Assembly (NCBI RefSeq): GCF_022829365.1
Contig: NZ_JAKSYJ010000121.1
Coordinates: forward strand, 1-64,000
Length of the DNA: 64,000 nucleotides
Direction of reading: 5' to 3'
Source: Methylobacterium sp. J-077
GTDB lineage: Bacteria > Pseudomonadota > Alphaproteobacteria > Rhizobiales > Beijerinckiaceae
This document shows, one piece after another, positions 26,990 through 36,032 of the stretch. Below the pieces are notes generated by a model. It made no database searches. It was not told the DNA's origin and saw only the letters and a list, made by a program, of their open reading frames with translations. The position numbers were made by a program, and so were the translations under genes. Numbering within the stretch: the first letter of the stretch is position 1; each line of letters starts with the position of its first letter.

Positions 26990-27074
26990 GCACCGCGTCC
27001 CGACGGGCGCGGGTTCGCCCTCGGGAGGAGAACCGAGCGCCGCCCCGGCTCCGGGGCGGCGCTCACGGCCGGCC

Positions 27075-28466
27075 TCACCGCACCGCGATCCCCAGCGGGG
27101 CGCCGCGGCAATTGAGATGGGCCGGGTTGGTCGAGACCACCCCGGCATTGCAGCCGCCCTGCTGGCCGACATAGAGCGGCGTCCCGCCCGCGCCGGCGGC
27201 CGCGAGGTAGCCGATCGGGCGCGTGCCGGAATCGAGATGGTGCGGGTTGTTGGTGACCAGGCCCGCATCGAGCCCGGCCGCGGTGCCGGCATAGACCGGC
27301 GCGTCGGCGGGCGAGGAGGGCTGCGCCAGGGTCGCGCCGATCGGGGCCGTGGCGCAGCCCTTGTAGCCCGGGTCGATCGTCACCTCGCCGGCATTGCAGC
27401 CCTGCTGCGTCCCGACATAGAGCGCCACGCCCGGAGCGCGCGCGGCCGGCGGGGCGGCAGCCGCGCGGGGCGCCGGGGCCGGAGCGGCGGGCAGGGGAGC
27501 CGGGTGCCCGCCGGTCAGGGCCGCCCGCAGGGCGACGAGACCCGCGCGGACATCCTGCAGGGTGCCGACCACCACGTAGCAGGTGTAGCTGTGCGCCCCC
27601 GCGGGAACGTTGTTCTCCCGGAAGACGCAGTTCCACTTCACCGTGGCGTTGCCCGAGCCCGGCAGGGTCGCGAAGTCGAACCGGCCGTAACCGGCATTCG
27701 GAACGGTCGCCTGGGGGAGGGCGGGGCTGTAGACGCCCATCGCCCGGGCGCCGTCGGGGGTGGCCAGGATCACCGGCACGCCCTGCTCGCCTGGCCCGGC
27801 CGAGAGCGGCGCGGACTGGCCCGTCGCCGGGTCGAGGTTCCAGAACGCCGTGAAGTCCGGCGGCATGTAGGCGGTCGCCGCCTCGAAGGTCGCCGAGTCG
27901 TGGGCCTGCGCGGTGATGTAGGTCACCCGGTACGCGATGGCGTTGGCCACCCCCGCCGCGCCCAGGGTGACGGTCTTGGCCAGGACATCGTCGGAACGGG
28001 CCCCGGCATGGGGGCCGGGGCCCTTCGGGCAGTTGCCGGTGACGCGCCCGGGCTCGATCCAGTAGGCCATCTGCGACCGGGTCTGGAGCGTGTTCGGGCC
28101 GATCTTGAGTTCCGTGAGCAGGGTCGTGCTGCGCGGGCCGGTACCGTCGGAATCGCTGCCCGCCTCGGTGGGGTTCAGGCACTCGCCGTAGCCGTCATAC
28201 GAAGACGCCGATTGCAGCTCGCGGCCGTGATCGTGGGCGTTGATGAACTGCGTGCCGCCCCAGGTCAGGCTGTCGATCGCCCCACCGGTCCGGGACGAGA
28301 CCCCGACCGTGATCGGCGATCCGTTGAAGGTCCGGCTGATCGTCGCCCGGCCGCCGGGCTCGGGCCAGGCGATCGACGGGGCATCCTCGGCCCGCGCGGC
28401 CCCCGTAAGACACGCGAGCAGGAGCGCGGCGCGCAGAAGATGGGGCAGGGGGGTCGAGGCGGGCAT
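27075..28466 (-). CDS. Secreted protein of unknown function with three C-terminal repeats
   Basis: A 463-residue protein. The signal peptide ends TGAARAEDAP. An N-terminal domain of about 300 residues with several cysteines (YGECLNP, GNCPKGPGP, KWNCVF, HSYTCYVVVG) has beta-rich alternation and resembles no family I can name. An Ala/Pro linker follows (about residues 325-350). The C-terminus has three imperfect repeats of about 40 residues, each with a core like LYVGTQQGCNAGEVTIDP ... APIG: ALYVGTQQGCNAG, PVYAGTAAGLDAG, PLYVGQQGGCNAG. The middle copy has lost its cysteines. ATG 28464-28466 is preceded by GGAGC on its strand. It is divergent from the SulP transporter gene. Confidence 0.75.
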   Translation of the reverse strand: MPASTPLPHLLRAALLLACLTGAARAEDAPSIAWPEPGGRATISRTFNGSPITVGVSSRTGGAIDSLTWGGTQFINAHDHGRELQSASSYDGYGECLNPTEAGSDSDGTGPRSTTLLTELKIGPNTLQTRSQMAYWIEPGRVTGNCPKGPGPHAGARSDDVLAKTVTLGAAGVANAIAYRVTYITAQAHDSATFEAATAYMPPDFTAFWNLDPATGQSAPLSAGPGEQGVPVILATPDGARAMGVYSPALPQATVPNAGYGRFDFATLPGSGNATVKWNCVFRENNVPAGAHSYTCYVVVGTLQDVRAGLVALRAALTGGHPAPLPAAPAPAPRAAAAPPAARAPGVALYVGTQQGCNAGEVTIDPGYKGCATAPIGATLAQPSSPADAPVYAGTAAGLDAGLVTNNPHHLDSGTRPIGYLAAAGAGGTPLYVGQQGGCNAGVVSTNPAHLNCRGAPLGIAVR

Positions 28467-28797
28467 CGGCGGCTCCTGTGGGGAGCCCGCTTAGAGCATG
28501 ACGCCGGGGAGGGGAATCCATCCCCGGAATCGGCAAGCTGCACCCAGCGATCGATCCGGCAGACGGGATGAAACCTGCGCCCGCACGATTTCAGGCCCAC
28601 CATGACCGGTTGAAACCTGGCCGGAACCGTCTTCCGACCGTCGCCGCCGGCACGATAATTTAAGTCCCGGGCTGCCATCGGGTTGGAAGGCTGCGGCTGC
28701 GCCCGACTCCCACCGTTCCGCTGCGCGTTCGCGCACGGCCGCCGGGGATCTGCTGCAGCGGCCTGGATCGAACCTTCGGAATACGGATGCCGTGCCG
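28467..28797. other. Divergent promoter region, 331 bases
   Basis: Lies between the leftward secreted protein and the rightward SulP transporter. It contains no supported open frame. No clear -35/-10 pair or operator was recognised. Confidence 0.4.
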
Positions 28798-31050
28798 ATG
28801 ACAACCACCGATATGGCCTCCGCCGGCAGCGGGCAGCCGACCGAGGGTCGACGGGCGCTGGTCCGCACGGCGCGCACGATCGCGGCGGCGGCGGTGGCCG
28901 CCATGGTGCTGCTCCTCGATCTCATCAGCTTCTCGCAGCTGATCTTTTCCGGCCCCTTGGCGGAGAGCCGCGTCGCCGGCATGTCGGCGATGCTGGCGGC
29001 CTACGTGCTGGGCAGCCTCGTCTTCGTCGCGCTGCGGCGGACCGTGCTGGTGTCGCTGTCCTTCATCGGCGCGGCGGCGATCGTGCAGGCGGCCATCGCC
29101 GCCGCGGTGGCCGGGGCGCTCCGGGACGCGGGCGTCACCGATCCCGCCACGGTCGGCCGGATCGTGCTCGTCGCCTGCGGCGTCTCGACCTTCGCCACCG
29201 GCCTCGTCTTCGCGCTGCTCGACACCCTGCGCGCCTCGCTGCTGGCGCAGCTCCTGCCCTACCCGGTCCTGACCGGCTTCCTCGGCGGCGTCGGGCTGCT
29301 GTTCCTGAAGAGCGGCCTGCAGATCGGCGCCCGTCTCGACGATCCCGCAGCCGCGCTGCTGGGCCTGCTCGACCCCACGGTGCTCGACCCGGGCCGGATC
29401 GACCCCGGATTGCTCGGGCGCATCGCCCTGACCGTCGTCATCGGGTTCTGCGCCTTCTACCTGCCCCGGCGCATCAAGCATTGGGGCACCTACCCGATGG
29501 TCATCCTGGCGAGCCTCGTCGTCGTGCATCTCGGCCTGGCCTGGCAGGGCATCGACACGGCAGCCGCGCAAGGCACCGGCTGGCTGATCGAGGCCCTGCC
29601 CGCGGGATCGCTGCTGCAGGCCCCGGCCGCGACGGCGCTCCAGGCCCTCGACCCGGCCCTGCTCCTGCCGATCCTGCCCCGGATCGCCACCGAGATCGTC
29701 GTCGCGGTCATCATCCAGATCCTCTACGTCATCAGCGTCGAGCTGGAGATGCGACGCGAACTCGACATCGACCGGATGTTCGTCGCGTCGGGCGCGGCCA
29801 ACCTGGTCGGCAGCCTGTTCGGCAGCCCCGCCATGGGCTTCGGGCGGACCTCGACGCTGCTGCTGCACAATATCGGCGGCAGCCACTGGCTCGGCTGGTG
29901 GCTGACGCTCGCCGTGATGGCGGCGCTGCTGGTGTTCGGCGCGAGCCCGCTGGCGCTGCTGCCGCGCCCGCTCGCCGGGGGCGCCCTGATCGCCATCGGC
30001 CTCGGGCTGCTGGTCAATCTCGCGCTGGCCTGCCGGACCTTCCCGGTCTGGGAGACCGGCATAGCCCTGGCGGTGTGCGCGGCGACCGCCCTGTTCGGCG
30101 CCACCGTGGGTTTCCTGATCGGCGTCGTGCTGGCGATCCTGATCTTCGCGGTCCAGTACGGCCAGATCCCGGCGGTGCGCCGGGCGCTGTCCGGCGCGGA
30201 GCGGCGCAGCAGCGTCATCCGCGCGCCCGACACCGCCGCGCTGCTGCGCGAATCGGGCGACCGGACCCGGATCTACGCCCTGCAGGGCTACCTGTTCTTC
30301 CTCAACGCCCAGACGATCTATCGCCGGGCCGCCGCCGAGCCCGGGACCCTGCGCAGCCTGATCCTGGATTTCCGCGATTGCGTCGGGCTCGACAGCTCCG
30401 CGCTGATCGCGTTCCGCAAGATCGGGCAGCGCGCCGAGCAGCGCGGCTTCGACGTGCTGCTGGTCCATCTGGGCCCCGCGGCCCGCAGGCAGGTCGAGCG
30501 CGGCGGCCTCGCCGGGCCGCGGCTGCGGACGCGCCACACCCTGGACGAGGCCCTGCGCGAGGCCGAGACGCTGCTGCTCGCCGAGGCCGGATCCGGCGGG
30601 GAGGGGGCCGTCGCGCTGTTTGCCGAGCACATGGCCGACCGGCTCGGCTGCGCCCTCGCGCCGGCCGGTTTCGCCCCGTATCTCGCCGTCCGCACCCTGG
30701 CGGCCGGGGAAGCCCTGCTCCGCCAGGGCGAGGCGGCCGATAGCCTGTACTTCCTCGAACGAGGCATAGTCTCCATCGAGATGGAGGTGCCGGGCCGCCC
30801 CAACCTGCGCCTGCGCACCACCACGGCCGGCACGGTGATCGGCGAGATCGGGCTGGTCCAGGGCGGCCGGCGCACCGCCACCGCCATCGCCGAGACCCCC
30901 TGCCGGGTGGTCGGCGTCGACCGGGCCGCCCTGGCCCGGATGGAGCGCGAGCGCCCGGACCTCGCCCTGTCCCTGCAGCGCTTCCTGATCCTGGAGCTCG
31001 CCGGCAAGGTCGCCGACACCAACCGGCTGCTGGAGGCCGAGCTGAGCTGA
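28798..31050 (+). CDS. SulP anion transporter with C-terminal STAS and cyclic-nucleotide-binding domains
   Basis: A 750-residue three-part protein. Residues about 25-440 are the SulP membrane domain with about 12-14 helices (LLDLISFSQLIFSGPLAESR, LLPYPVLTGFLGGVGLLFLK, LVGSLFGSPAMGFGRTSTLL). Residues about 480-600 are a STAS domain with LILDFRDCVGLDSSALIAFR, the phospho-Ser/nucleotide loop. The C-terminus (about 640-750) is a cNMP-binding domain with LLRQGEAADSLYFLERGIVS and TVIGEIGLVQGGRRTATAIA. It likely moves bicarbonate or sulfate under nucleotide control. A GTG at 28792 is another possible start. Confidence 0.9.
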   Translation: MTTTDMASAGSGQPTEGRRALVRTARTIAAAAVAAMVLLLDLISFSQLIFSGPLAESRVAGMSAMLAAYVLGSLVFVALRRTVLVSLSFIGAAAIVQAAIAAAVAGALRDAGVTDPATVGRIVLVACGVSTFATGLVFALLDTLRASLLAQLLPYPVLTGFLGGVGLLFLKSGLQIGARLDDPAAALLGLLDPTVLDPGRIDPGLLGRIALTVVIGFCAFYLPRRIKHWGTYPMVILASLVVVHLGLAWQGIDTAAAQGTGWLIEALPAGSLLQAPAATALQALDPALLLPILPRIATEIVVAVIIQILYVISVELEMRRELDIDRMFVASGAANLVGSLFGSPAMGFGRTSTLLLHNIGGSHWLGWWLTLAVMAALLVFGASPLALLPRPLAGGALIAIGLGLLVNLALACRTFPVWETGIALAVCAATALFGATVGFLIGVVLAILIFAVQYGQIPAVRRALSGAERRSSVIRAPDTAALLRESGDRTRIYALQGYLFFLNAQTIYRRAAAEPGTLRSLILDFRDCVGLDSSALIAFRKIGQRAEQRGFDVLLVHLGPAARRQVERGGLAGPRLRTRHTLDEALREAETLLLAEAGSGGEGAVALFAEHMADRLGCALAPAGFAPYLAVRTLAAGEALLRQGEAADSLYFLERGIVSIEMEVPGRPNLRLRTTTAGTVIGEIGLVQGGRRTATAIAETPCRVVGVDRAALARMERERPDLALSLQRFLILELAGKVADTNRLLEAELS

Positions 31051-31063
31051 GACACCGATCGCT

Positions 31064-31462
31064 CTAGCGGGCCGCAGCCAGCACGGCGGCGAGCCCGATA
31101 TGGGTCACCTGGTGCAGGAACTGATCGATCCCGATCAGCCACCAGAACCGGGCATCGGTGGCCGGGAAGCGGGTCCGCCGGCCGACCAGGGCCTTGCCCC
31201 GATCGATGCCCGTGTGGATCGCGAAATCCACGAGCGCCAGCCACCACAGGGCTGGCTTGACCGCCAGGGCGATCAGCAGCGTCCCGAGTCCGTGCAGGCC
31301 GGTATGGGCGCAGAGCGGCCCGGCCCAGGCGGAAGCCCGCTCCTTGCCCTGCGCCATCCAGCTGGTCTGAAGCAGGAAATCCGCCGCCAGGTGCTTCACC
31401 GCGAAGGCGACGAGCAGGAGCGCGAAGGCGCCCACCGGAACGGGGGTGTCGACGGACGGCAT
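31064..31462 (-). CDS. DUF3307 membrane protein
   Basis: A 132-residue protein with three to four hydrophobic segments. AVKHLAADFLLQTSWMAQGK is the hallmark of DUF3307, with conserved His/Asp pairs also in HTGLHGLGTLL, FAIHTGIDRGKALVG and IDQFLHQVTHIG. Family members are small membrane proteins of unknown function. It converges with the SulP gene, with 13 bases between the stops. Confidence 0.8.
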   Translation of the reverse strand: MPSVDTPVPVGAFALLLVAFAVKHLAADFLLQTSWMAQGKERASAWAGPLCAHTGLHGLGTLLIALAVKPALWWLALVDFAIHTGIDRGKALVGRRTRFPATDARFWWLIGIDQFLHQVTHIGLAAVLAAAR

Positions 31463-31603
31463 TCCGGCCCTGTCTCTCCTGGCGCGACCGCGCGTCGAAT
31501 CGCGGCCCCATCCCCATACACCCGGCCCGCATCCCCGGCAGCGTGATGGCGCACACGGAGAATCGGGTTTCCAAAGGACCTGCGGCCTTTTCGGGACGCC
31601 GCT

Positions 31604-32578
31604 TCAAACCGTGAGGATGACGCGCCCCGTCGTGCGGCCGCCTTCGAGGTCGGCATGCGCCCGGGCCGCGTCCCGGAGATCGTATGCGGTGCCGATCGGG
31701 CTGATCAGGCCGCCCTGCAGGGCCGCGATCAGGTCTGCGCTGCCGCGGCGGTACAGATCCGGATCGTCGGCGTAGGCGATCACGCTCGGCCGCATCAGGG
31801 CGACCGGGCGGCCATTCCCCAGCGTCTCGACGCGGACAGGCGGGATCGGGCCAGCCGGCTGGCCGAGGTTCGCCACGAGCCCGAACGGCCGGACCGCCGC
31901 GAAGGTCCGGGCCAGCATGCCGCCGCCGATGCCGTCGATCGCCAGATGCACGCCCTGCCCATCCGCCAGGGCCCGGGTCCGCTCGGCCCAGTCGCCATCC
32001 CCGTGCAGGAGCACCGCGTCGGCCCCCGCCTCCAGCGCCAGCGCCCGCTTCCCTTCGGAGCCGACCGTGCCGATGACCTGCGCGCCGAGGCGCTTCGCCC
32101 AGCGGGTGACGAGCTGGCCGAGCCCGCCGGCGGCGGCATGGACCAGGAGCCAGTCGCCGGGTCCGACGGCCCGGACCTCGTGCAGCAGCATGTGGGCGGT
32201 CAGGCCGCGCAGCATGGTGCCGCCGACGTCGCGGTCGGACAGGGTGTCGGGCAGGCGCACCAGGCGCTCGGCCGGCAGGATCCGGGCCTCGGCATAGGCC
32301 CCCATCGGCTGCCCGTGATAGGCGACGCGGTCGCCGCGCTTCAGCGTCGCGACCCCCGGGCCGACGGCCTCGACCGTCCCGGCGCCCTCGAAACCCAGCA
32401 CCGCCGGATAGGCGCCGACCGGGTAGAGGCCGGTCCGGACGTAGATGTCGACGAAATTCACGCCGATCACGGAATGCCGGATGCGGACCGCGTTCGCGCC
32501 GGGTTCGCCGATGTCGATCGCGGTCGCCGTCAGGACTTCCGGCCCGCCGGGCCCGGTCATCATCATCGCTGTCGTCAT
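31604..32578 (-). CDS. Zinc-independent quinone oxidoreductase / MDR family
   Basis: A 324-residue medium-chain dehydrogenase of the QOR type, which reduces quinones with NADPH. The GroES-like N-terminus has IRHSVIGVNFVDIYVRTGLY and the NADP fold has WLLVHAAAGGLGQLVTRWAK. Structural-zinc cysteines are absent, as in QOR. Length and motifs fit. It is divergently transcribed from a LysR regulator 88 bases away, which probably controls it. Confidence 0.88.
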   Translation of the reverse strand: MTTAMMMTGPGGPEVLTATAIDIGEPGANAVRIRHSVIGVNFVDIYVRTGLYPVGAYPAVLGFEGAGTVEAVGPGVATLKRGDRVAYHGQPMGAYAEARILPAERLVRLPDTLSDRDVGGTMLRGLTAHMLLHEVRAVGPGDWLLVHAAAGGLGQLVTRWAKRLGAQVIGTVGSEGKRALALEAGADAVLLHGDGDWAERTRALADGQGVHLAIDGIGGGMLARTFAAVRPFGLVANLGQPAGPIPPVRVETLGNGRPVALMRPSVIAYADDPDLYRRGSADLIAALQGGLISPIGTAYDLRDAARAHADLEGGRTTGRVILTV

Positions 32579-32666
32579 GATCCACCTCCTGCCAGGACAG
32601 CGAACCGCGATTTAGTCTGTGCGGGAATTCGGGATCTCTTCACCGGTCCCGTGCGAAACTTCACCG

Positions 32667-33539
32667 ATGGTCGATTGGCAGGACCTCCACCACTTCGCAG
32701 TGCTCGCCCGGGCCGGCTCGCTCTCGGCCGCGGCGCGGGACCTCGGCGTCGATCACGCGACGATCGGCCGGCGGGTGGCGTCCCTCGAGGACGCCCTGGC
32801 GCTGCGGCTGGTCGAGCGCCTGCCCCGCCGGGTCGCGCTGACCCCGGAGGGGATCGCCATCGCGGCCCTGGCCGGCGAGATCGCCGGGATCGTGCAGGCG
32901 ATCGAGCGGCGCGCCCGGGGCTACGCGGCGTCGCCGGTCGCGACGGTCCGGATCAGCGCGCCGCCCGCATTGGCGGCCCGCCTCATCGCCCCGCAGGTCG
33001 CGCGCTTCCACCGGGCGCATCCCGGCATCACCCTGGTCCTGTCCGGGGCCGCCCGGATCGCGGCGCTCGACCGCGGGGAAGCGGAGATCGCCGTGCGCCT
33101 GAGCCGCCCCGACGACCCGGATCTCCTGATCCGCCGGATCGGGGTGATGCGGTTCGGGCTCTACGCGACCCCGGACCAGGCGGCGAAGCCCCCGGCGGAC
33201 TGGACCTTCATCGGCTACGATTCCGCCCTGGAGCACGTCCCCCAGCAGGCCTGGCTGCGGAGCCTGCTGGCGGGCCGGCCGATCGTGTTCCAGGCGAGCG
33301 ACCTGTTCGGCCAGCAGGAGGCGGCCCGGGCCGGCCTCGGCGCCGTCGTCCTGCCCCGTTTCCTCGGAGACGGCGATGCGGCGCTCATCCGGCTCCCAGC
33401 GGAGCCAAAACCGCCGCCCCGGGATGTCTGGCTCGCGACCTATCCCGACCTGAAGCGCGCGCCCGTGATCCGCGCGGCGCTGGCGTTTCTGGCCCAGGTG
33501 ATCGGCCTCGGATGCCCGGTGGCTGCGCCGGCGGATTAG
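32667..33539 (+). CDS. LysR-family transcriptional regulator
   Basis: A 290-residue LysR protein. The N-terminal helix-turn-helix is in FAVLARAGSLSAAARDLGVD followed by HATIGRRVASLEDALALRLV and ERLPRRVALTPEG. A substrate-binding domain follows (VATVRISAPPALAARLIAPQ). ATG 32667 is chosen because translation then starts MVDWQDLHHFAVLARAG, the usual beginning. Divergence from the quinone oxidoreductase gene suggests local control of that gene. Confidence 0.9.
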   Translation: MVDWQDLHHFAVLARAGSLSAAARDLGVDHATIGRRVASLEDALALRLVERLPRRVALTPEGIAIAALAGEIAGIVQAIERRARGYAASPVATVRISAPPALAARLIAPQVARFHRAHPGITLVLSGAARIAALDRGEAEIAVRLSRPDDPDLLIRRIGVMRFGLYATPDQAAKPPADWTFIGYDSALEHVPQQAWLRSLLAGRPIVFQASDLFGQQEAARAGLGAVVLPRFLGDGDAALIRLPAEPKPPPRDVWLATYPDLKRAPVIRAALAFLAQVIGLGCPVAAPAD

Positions 33540-33555
33540 ATCGAGGCGCCGCACC

Positions 33556-33864
33556 TCAGAACGCGGCCTCGCCATAGCCGAGCGGGGTGAGGCGGAAGAC
33601 GAACCGGATCTCGGCCTCGGCATCCGGCAGCGCCAGGGCGCTGACCGGGCCGGTGATGATCTTGGCTTCGTGCTCCGCGCGCGCGGCGTAGCGGCCCCGG
33701 CGGCCGAGCGCGGCCAGGGCGCACAGGACGTGCCGGGCCGCGCGGGGACGCCAGGCGCCGTTCTCGCGGAGCCAGAGGGTTTCGTCCGCGGGCCACTGCC
33801 GCACGGGGTGCCGCGGTCCGCGCGGCCGGAGCGCGATCGCGTCGAGTACGGCCTCGAGCCTCAC
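33556..33864 (-). CDS. Hypothetical protein (102 aa) coupled to SGNH hydrolase
   Basis: A 102-residue protein, MRLEAVLDAIALRPRGPRHP..., with the middle part WLRENGAWRPRAARHVLCAL and a beta-rich end (KIITGPVSALALPDAEAEIR). No family is recognised and it has no signal or membrane segment. Its ATG overlaps the TGA of the upstream hydrolase gene (ATGA at 33861-33864), so the two are very likely translated together. Confidence 0.6.
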   Translation of the reverse strand: MRLEAVLDAIALRPRGPRHPVRQWPADETLWLRENGAWRPRAARHVLCALAALGRRGRYAARAEHEAKIITGPVSALALPDAEAEIRFVFRLTPLGYGEAAF

Positions 33865-34598
33865 GAGCGGACGCCCCAGGCGGCGGCGTGGAGCGCCCGC
33901 AGGCTGCCCGCCGGGACCGCCGCCGGGCGGATCCGGGGCGCGGGCACGACCGGGCCGATGGCGACCAGCCGGACCAGCTCCGCGGCCAGCCGGGTATAGT
34001 CCGCCAGATGCACGCCGTCCGGATAGAGGCCGGTGCGGGCGAGCCCCGACTCGTCGTCGCGCAGGGTCGCGAACGGATCGAAGAAGCTGTGGCCGCCCGC
34101 CCGGCAGAGCGCTTCGAGGCGGTCCGAGAAGGCCGCGGCGGCGGCGGGATCCCGACCCGTCGCCCAGGCGCCGATCGGCGGGATCGCGGCGACGAAGACC
34201 TGCGCCGACCAGACCTCCAGGATCTGCAGGATGCGCCGGACCTCGGCCTCAAACCGGCGCTCGGTGGAGGCCCGCTCCGGATGCCGCCAGCGCAGGATGT
34301 CGTTGGTGCCGATGATCAGCACCGAGGCCGCGCAGCGAACCGGCGCGCGCAGATCCGCGAGATGGGCCGCGCAATCGGCCGCGGTGCTGCCGCCGATGCC
34401 GAGATTGATGCAGGGCCGGCCACCGAAATCCGGCGTCCCGAGGAACTCGACATGCGAATTGCCGGCCAGGATCACGCTCTCCGGCGCGGCCTTGCGGAGC
34501 GACGCGCGCAGGGCCGGCCTCCGCTCGGCCAAGCGGTTGCGGACGCACCGCTCATGCCGCCAATGCCGGGCGACGGTCGCGATCCAGGGTGCGTGCAT
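33861..34598 (-). CDS. SGNH/GDSL-family hydrolase
   Basis: A 245-residue hydrolase of the SGNH superfamily. The catalytic Ser is in VILAGNSHVEFLG (block I; the usual GDS is changed to GNS), Gly in INLGIGGSTA (block II), Asn in IIGTNDILRW (block III), and Asp/His in YPDGVHLADYTRLA (block V). The substrate is unknown. The N-terminus lacks a clear signal peptide. The following small gene overlaps by 4 bases. Confidence 0.8.
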   Translation of the reverse strand: MHAPWIATVARHWRHERCVRNRLAERRPALRASLRKAAPESVILAGNSHVEFLGTPDFGGRPCINLGIGGSTAADCAAHLADLRAPVRCAASVLIIGTNDILRWRHPERASTERRFEAEVRRILQILEVWSAQVFVAAIPPIGAWATGRDPAAAAAFSDRLEALCRAGGHSFFDPFATLRDDESGLARTGLYPDGVHLADYTRLAAELVRLVAIGPVVPAPRIRPAAVPAGSLRALHAAAWGVRS

Positions 34599-34900
34599 GG
34601 CGGTCCCGAATTGGCATGAGGGATCGGTCGCGCCCGAGGCTGCCCGGGCGCGGGAATGCAGAAAGAACCGTGACGAGACCCTGCCGCCGGCCCAATATCC
34701 TGGCGTTACGGCGGCAGAAACATTTTGTTACTTTGCGTCATCCGCGAAATGACAAGCAAAACCTGATGCGGCAGCCCACGATGACTTCATCCTGAATATG
34801 TGGGAATTTTTCACACGTCAATGGCCCAGCTGTCCGGATGGCCTTCCGGGTTTCACGATCCCGCGCTACGCCGGGGCTTCGACGAGCGGGGGGAGCCAGG
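34599..34900. other. Intergenic region, no supported gene
   Basis: About 300 bases between divergent genes. The stretch 34700-34830 is AT-richer than the surroundings and probably holds the promoters. No specific site or repeat was recognised. Confidence 0.4.
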
Positions 34901-35665
34901 ATGGTCAAGGATCGCGTCTACATCGTCACCGGCGCGGGCTCGGGGCTGGGCGCCGCGGTGGCGCGCAATCTCGTGGCGGGGGGCGCCAGCGTCGTGGTGG
35001 CCGACATCGCCCGGGAGGCCGGGGCCGGGGTGGCGGCGGAGCTGGGCGCGCGGGCGCGGTTCGCGGCCACCGACGTCACCAGCGAAGCGGACGGCCAGGC
35101 GGCGGTCCAGGTTGCGCTGGACGCGTTCGGGCACCTGCATGGGCTCGTCAATTGCGCCGGGATCGCGCCGGGCGAGAAGGTGGTCGGCCGCGACGGCCCG
35201 CACCGGCTCGACAGCTTCGCCCGGGCGGTGTCGGTCAACCTGATCGGCACGTTCAACATGATCCGGCTGGCCGCCGCGGCGATCGCCCGGGAGACGCCCG
35301 ATGCGGAAGGCGCCCGGGGCGTGATCGTCAACACCGCCTCGATCGCGGCCTTCGACGGGCAGATCGGGCAGGCGGCCTACGCGGCCTCGAAGGGCGGGGT
35401 GGTCTCCATGACCCTGCCGATCGCCCGGGAGCTGGCCCGCCACGGCATCCGGGTCGTCACCATCGCGCCGGGCATCTTCGAGACGCCGATGATGACGGGG
35501 ATGCCGCAGGAGGTTCAGGACGCGCTCGGCCAGAGCGTGCCGTTCCCGCCGCGGCTGGGCCGCCCGTCCGAATATGCCGACCTCGTCCGGCACATCTGCG
35601 AGAACCCGATGCTGAACGGCGAGACGATCCGGCTGGACGGGGCGCTGCGGATGCCGCCCCGCTGA
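34901..35665 (+). CDS. Short-chain dehydrogenase (3-hydroxyacyl-CoA dehydrogenase type 2-like)
   Basis: A 254-residue SDR. The cofactor motif is TGAGSGLG at residues about 10-17, followed by [13 protein letters not shown], the catalytic Ser in [12 protein letters not shown], and YxxxK in [10 protein letters not shown]. The end [15 protein letters not shown] and the overall style resemble HSD17B10/FadB2-like 3-hydroxyacyl-CoA dehydrogenases. ATG 34901 follows GGGGGGAG. It stands alone, so the substrate assignment is an inference from overall resemblance. Confidence 0.85.
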   Translation: MVKDRVYIVTGAGSGLGAAVARNLVAGGASVVVADIAREAGAGVAAELGARARFAATDVTSEADGQAAVQVALDAFGHLHGLVNCAGIAPGEKVVGRDGPHRLDSFARAVSVNLIGTFNMIRLAAAAIARETPDAEGARGVIVNTASIAAFDGQIGQAAYAASKGGVVSMTLPIARELARHGIRVVTIAPGIFETPMMTGMPQEVQDALGQSVPFPPRLGRPSEYADLVRHICENPMLNGETIRLDGALRMPPR

Positions 35666-35677
35666 AGCGAAGTCAGT

Positions 35678-35926
35678 TCAGCCGATCGAGACGCTGGTCA
35701 GCAGTTCGGCGGCCCGGCGCACCTCGGTGACGATCAGCTCCTCGCTCGGGCCCTCGATCGGCATGTCGGACAGGATCGCGGCGACATCGCGCTTCACGTC
35801 CTCGCGGATCTCCGGATTCTCCTCGGACAGGCGCCCGATCAGCACGCCCAGGACGATCTCCAGGGCGGAGAGCTTCGCGTGCACGCGGGTGAAGTCGTCC
35901 AGCGGTTCCGGCTCGTTCGCGTTCAT
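35678..35926 (-). CDS. Small acidic hypothetical protein (82 aa)
   Basis: An 82-residue helical protein: LDDFTRVHAKLSALEIVLGV, LIGRLSEENPEIREDVKRDV, then AAILSDMPIEGPSEELIVTE. No membrane segment or known family. ATG 35924-35926 has GGGAG on its strand. It converges with the SDR gene, with a gap of 12 bases. Confidence 0.65.
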   Translation of the reverse strand: MNANEPEPLDDFTRVHAKLSALEIVLGVLIGRLSEENPEIREDVKRDVAAILSDMPIEGPSEELIVTEVRRAAELLTSVSIG

Positions 35927-36032
35927 GGGGTCTCCCGGGATCGGCGCGCCGCGCCGTCCGGATGACGGGCGACGCTTCGAGCCAGCCATACGCTCCCGCG
36001 GCCGGCCAGGTCGATCCCGGGACGCGAACCGC

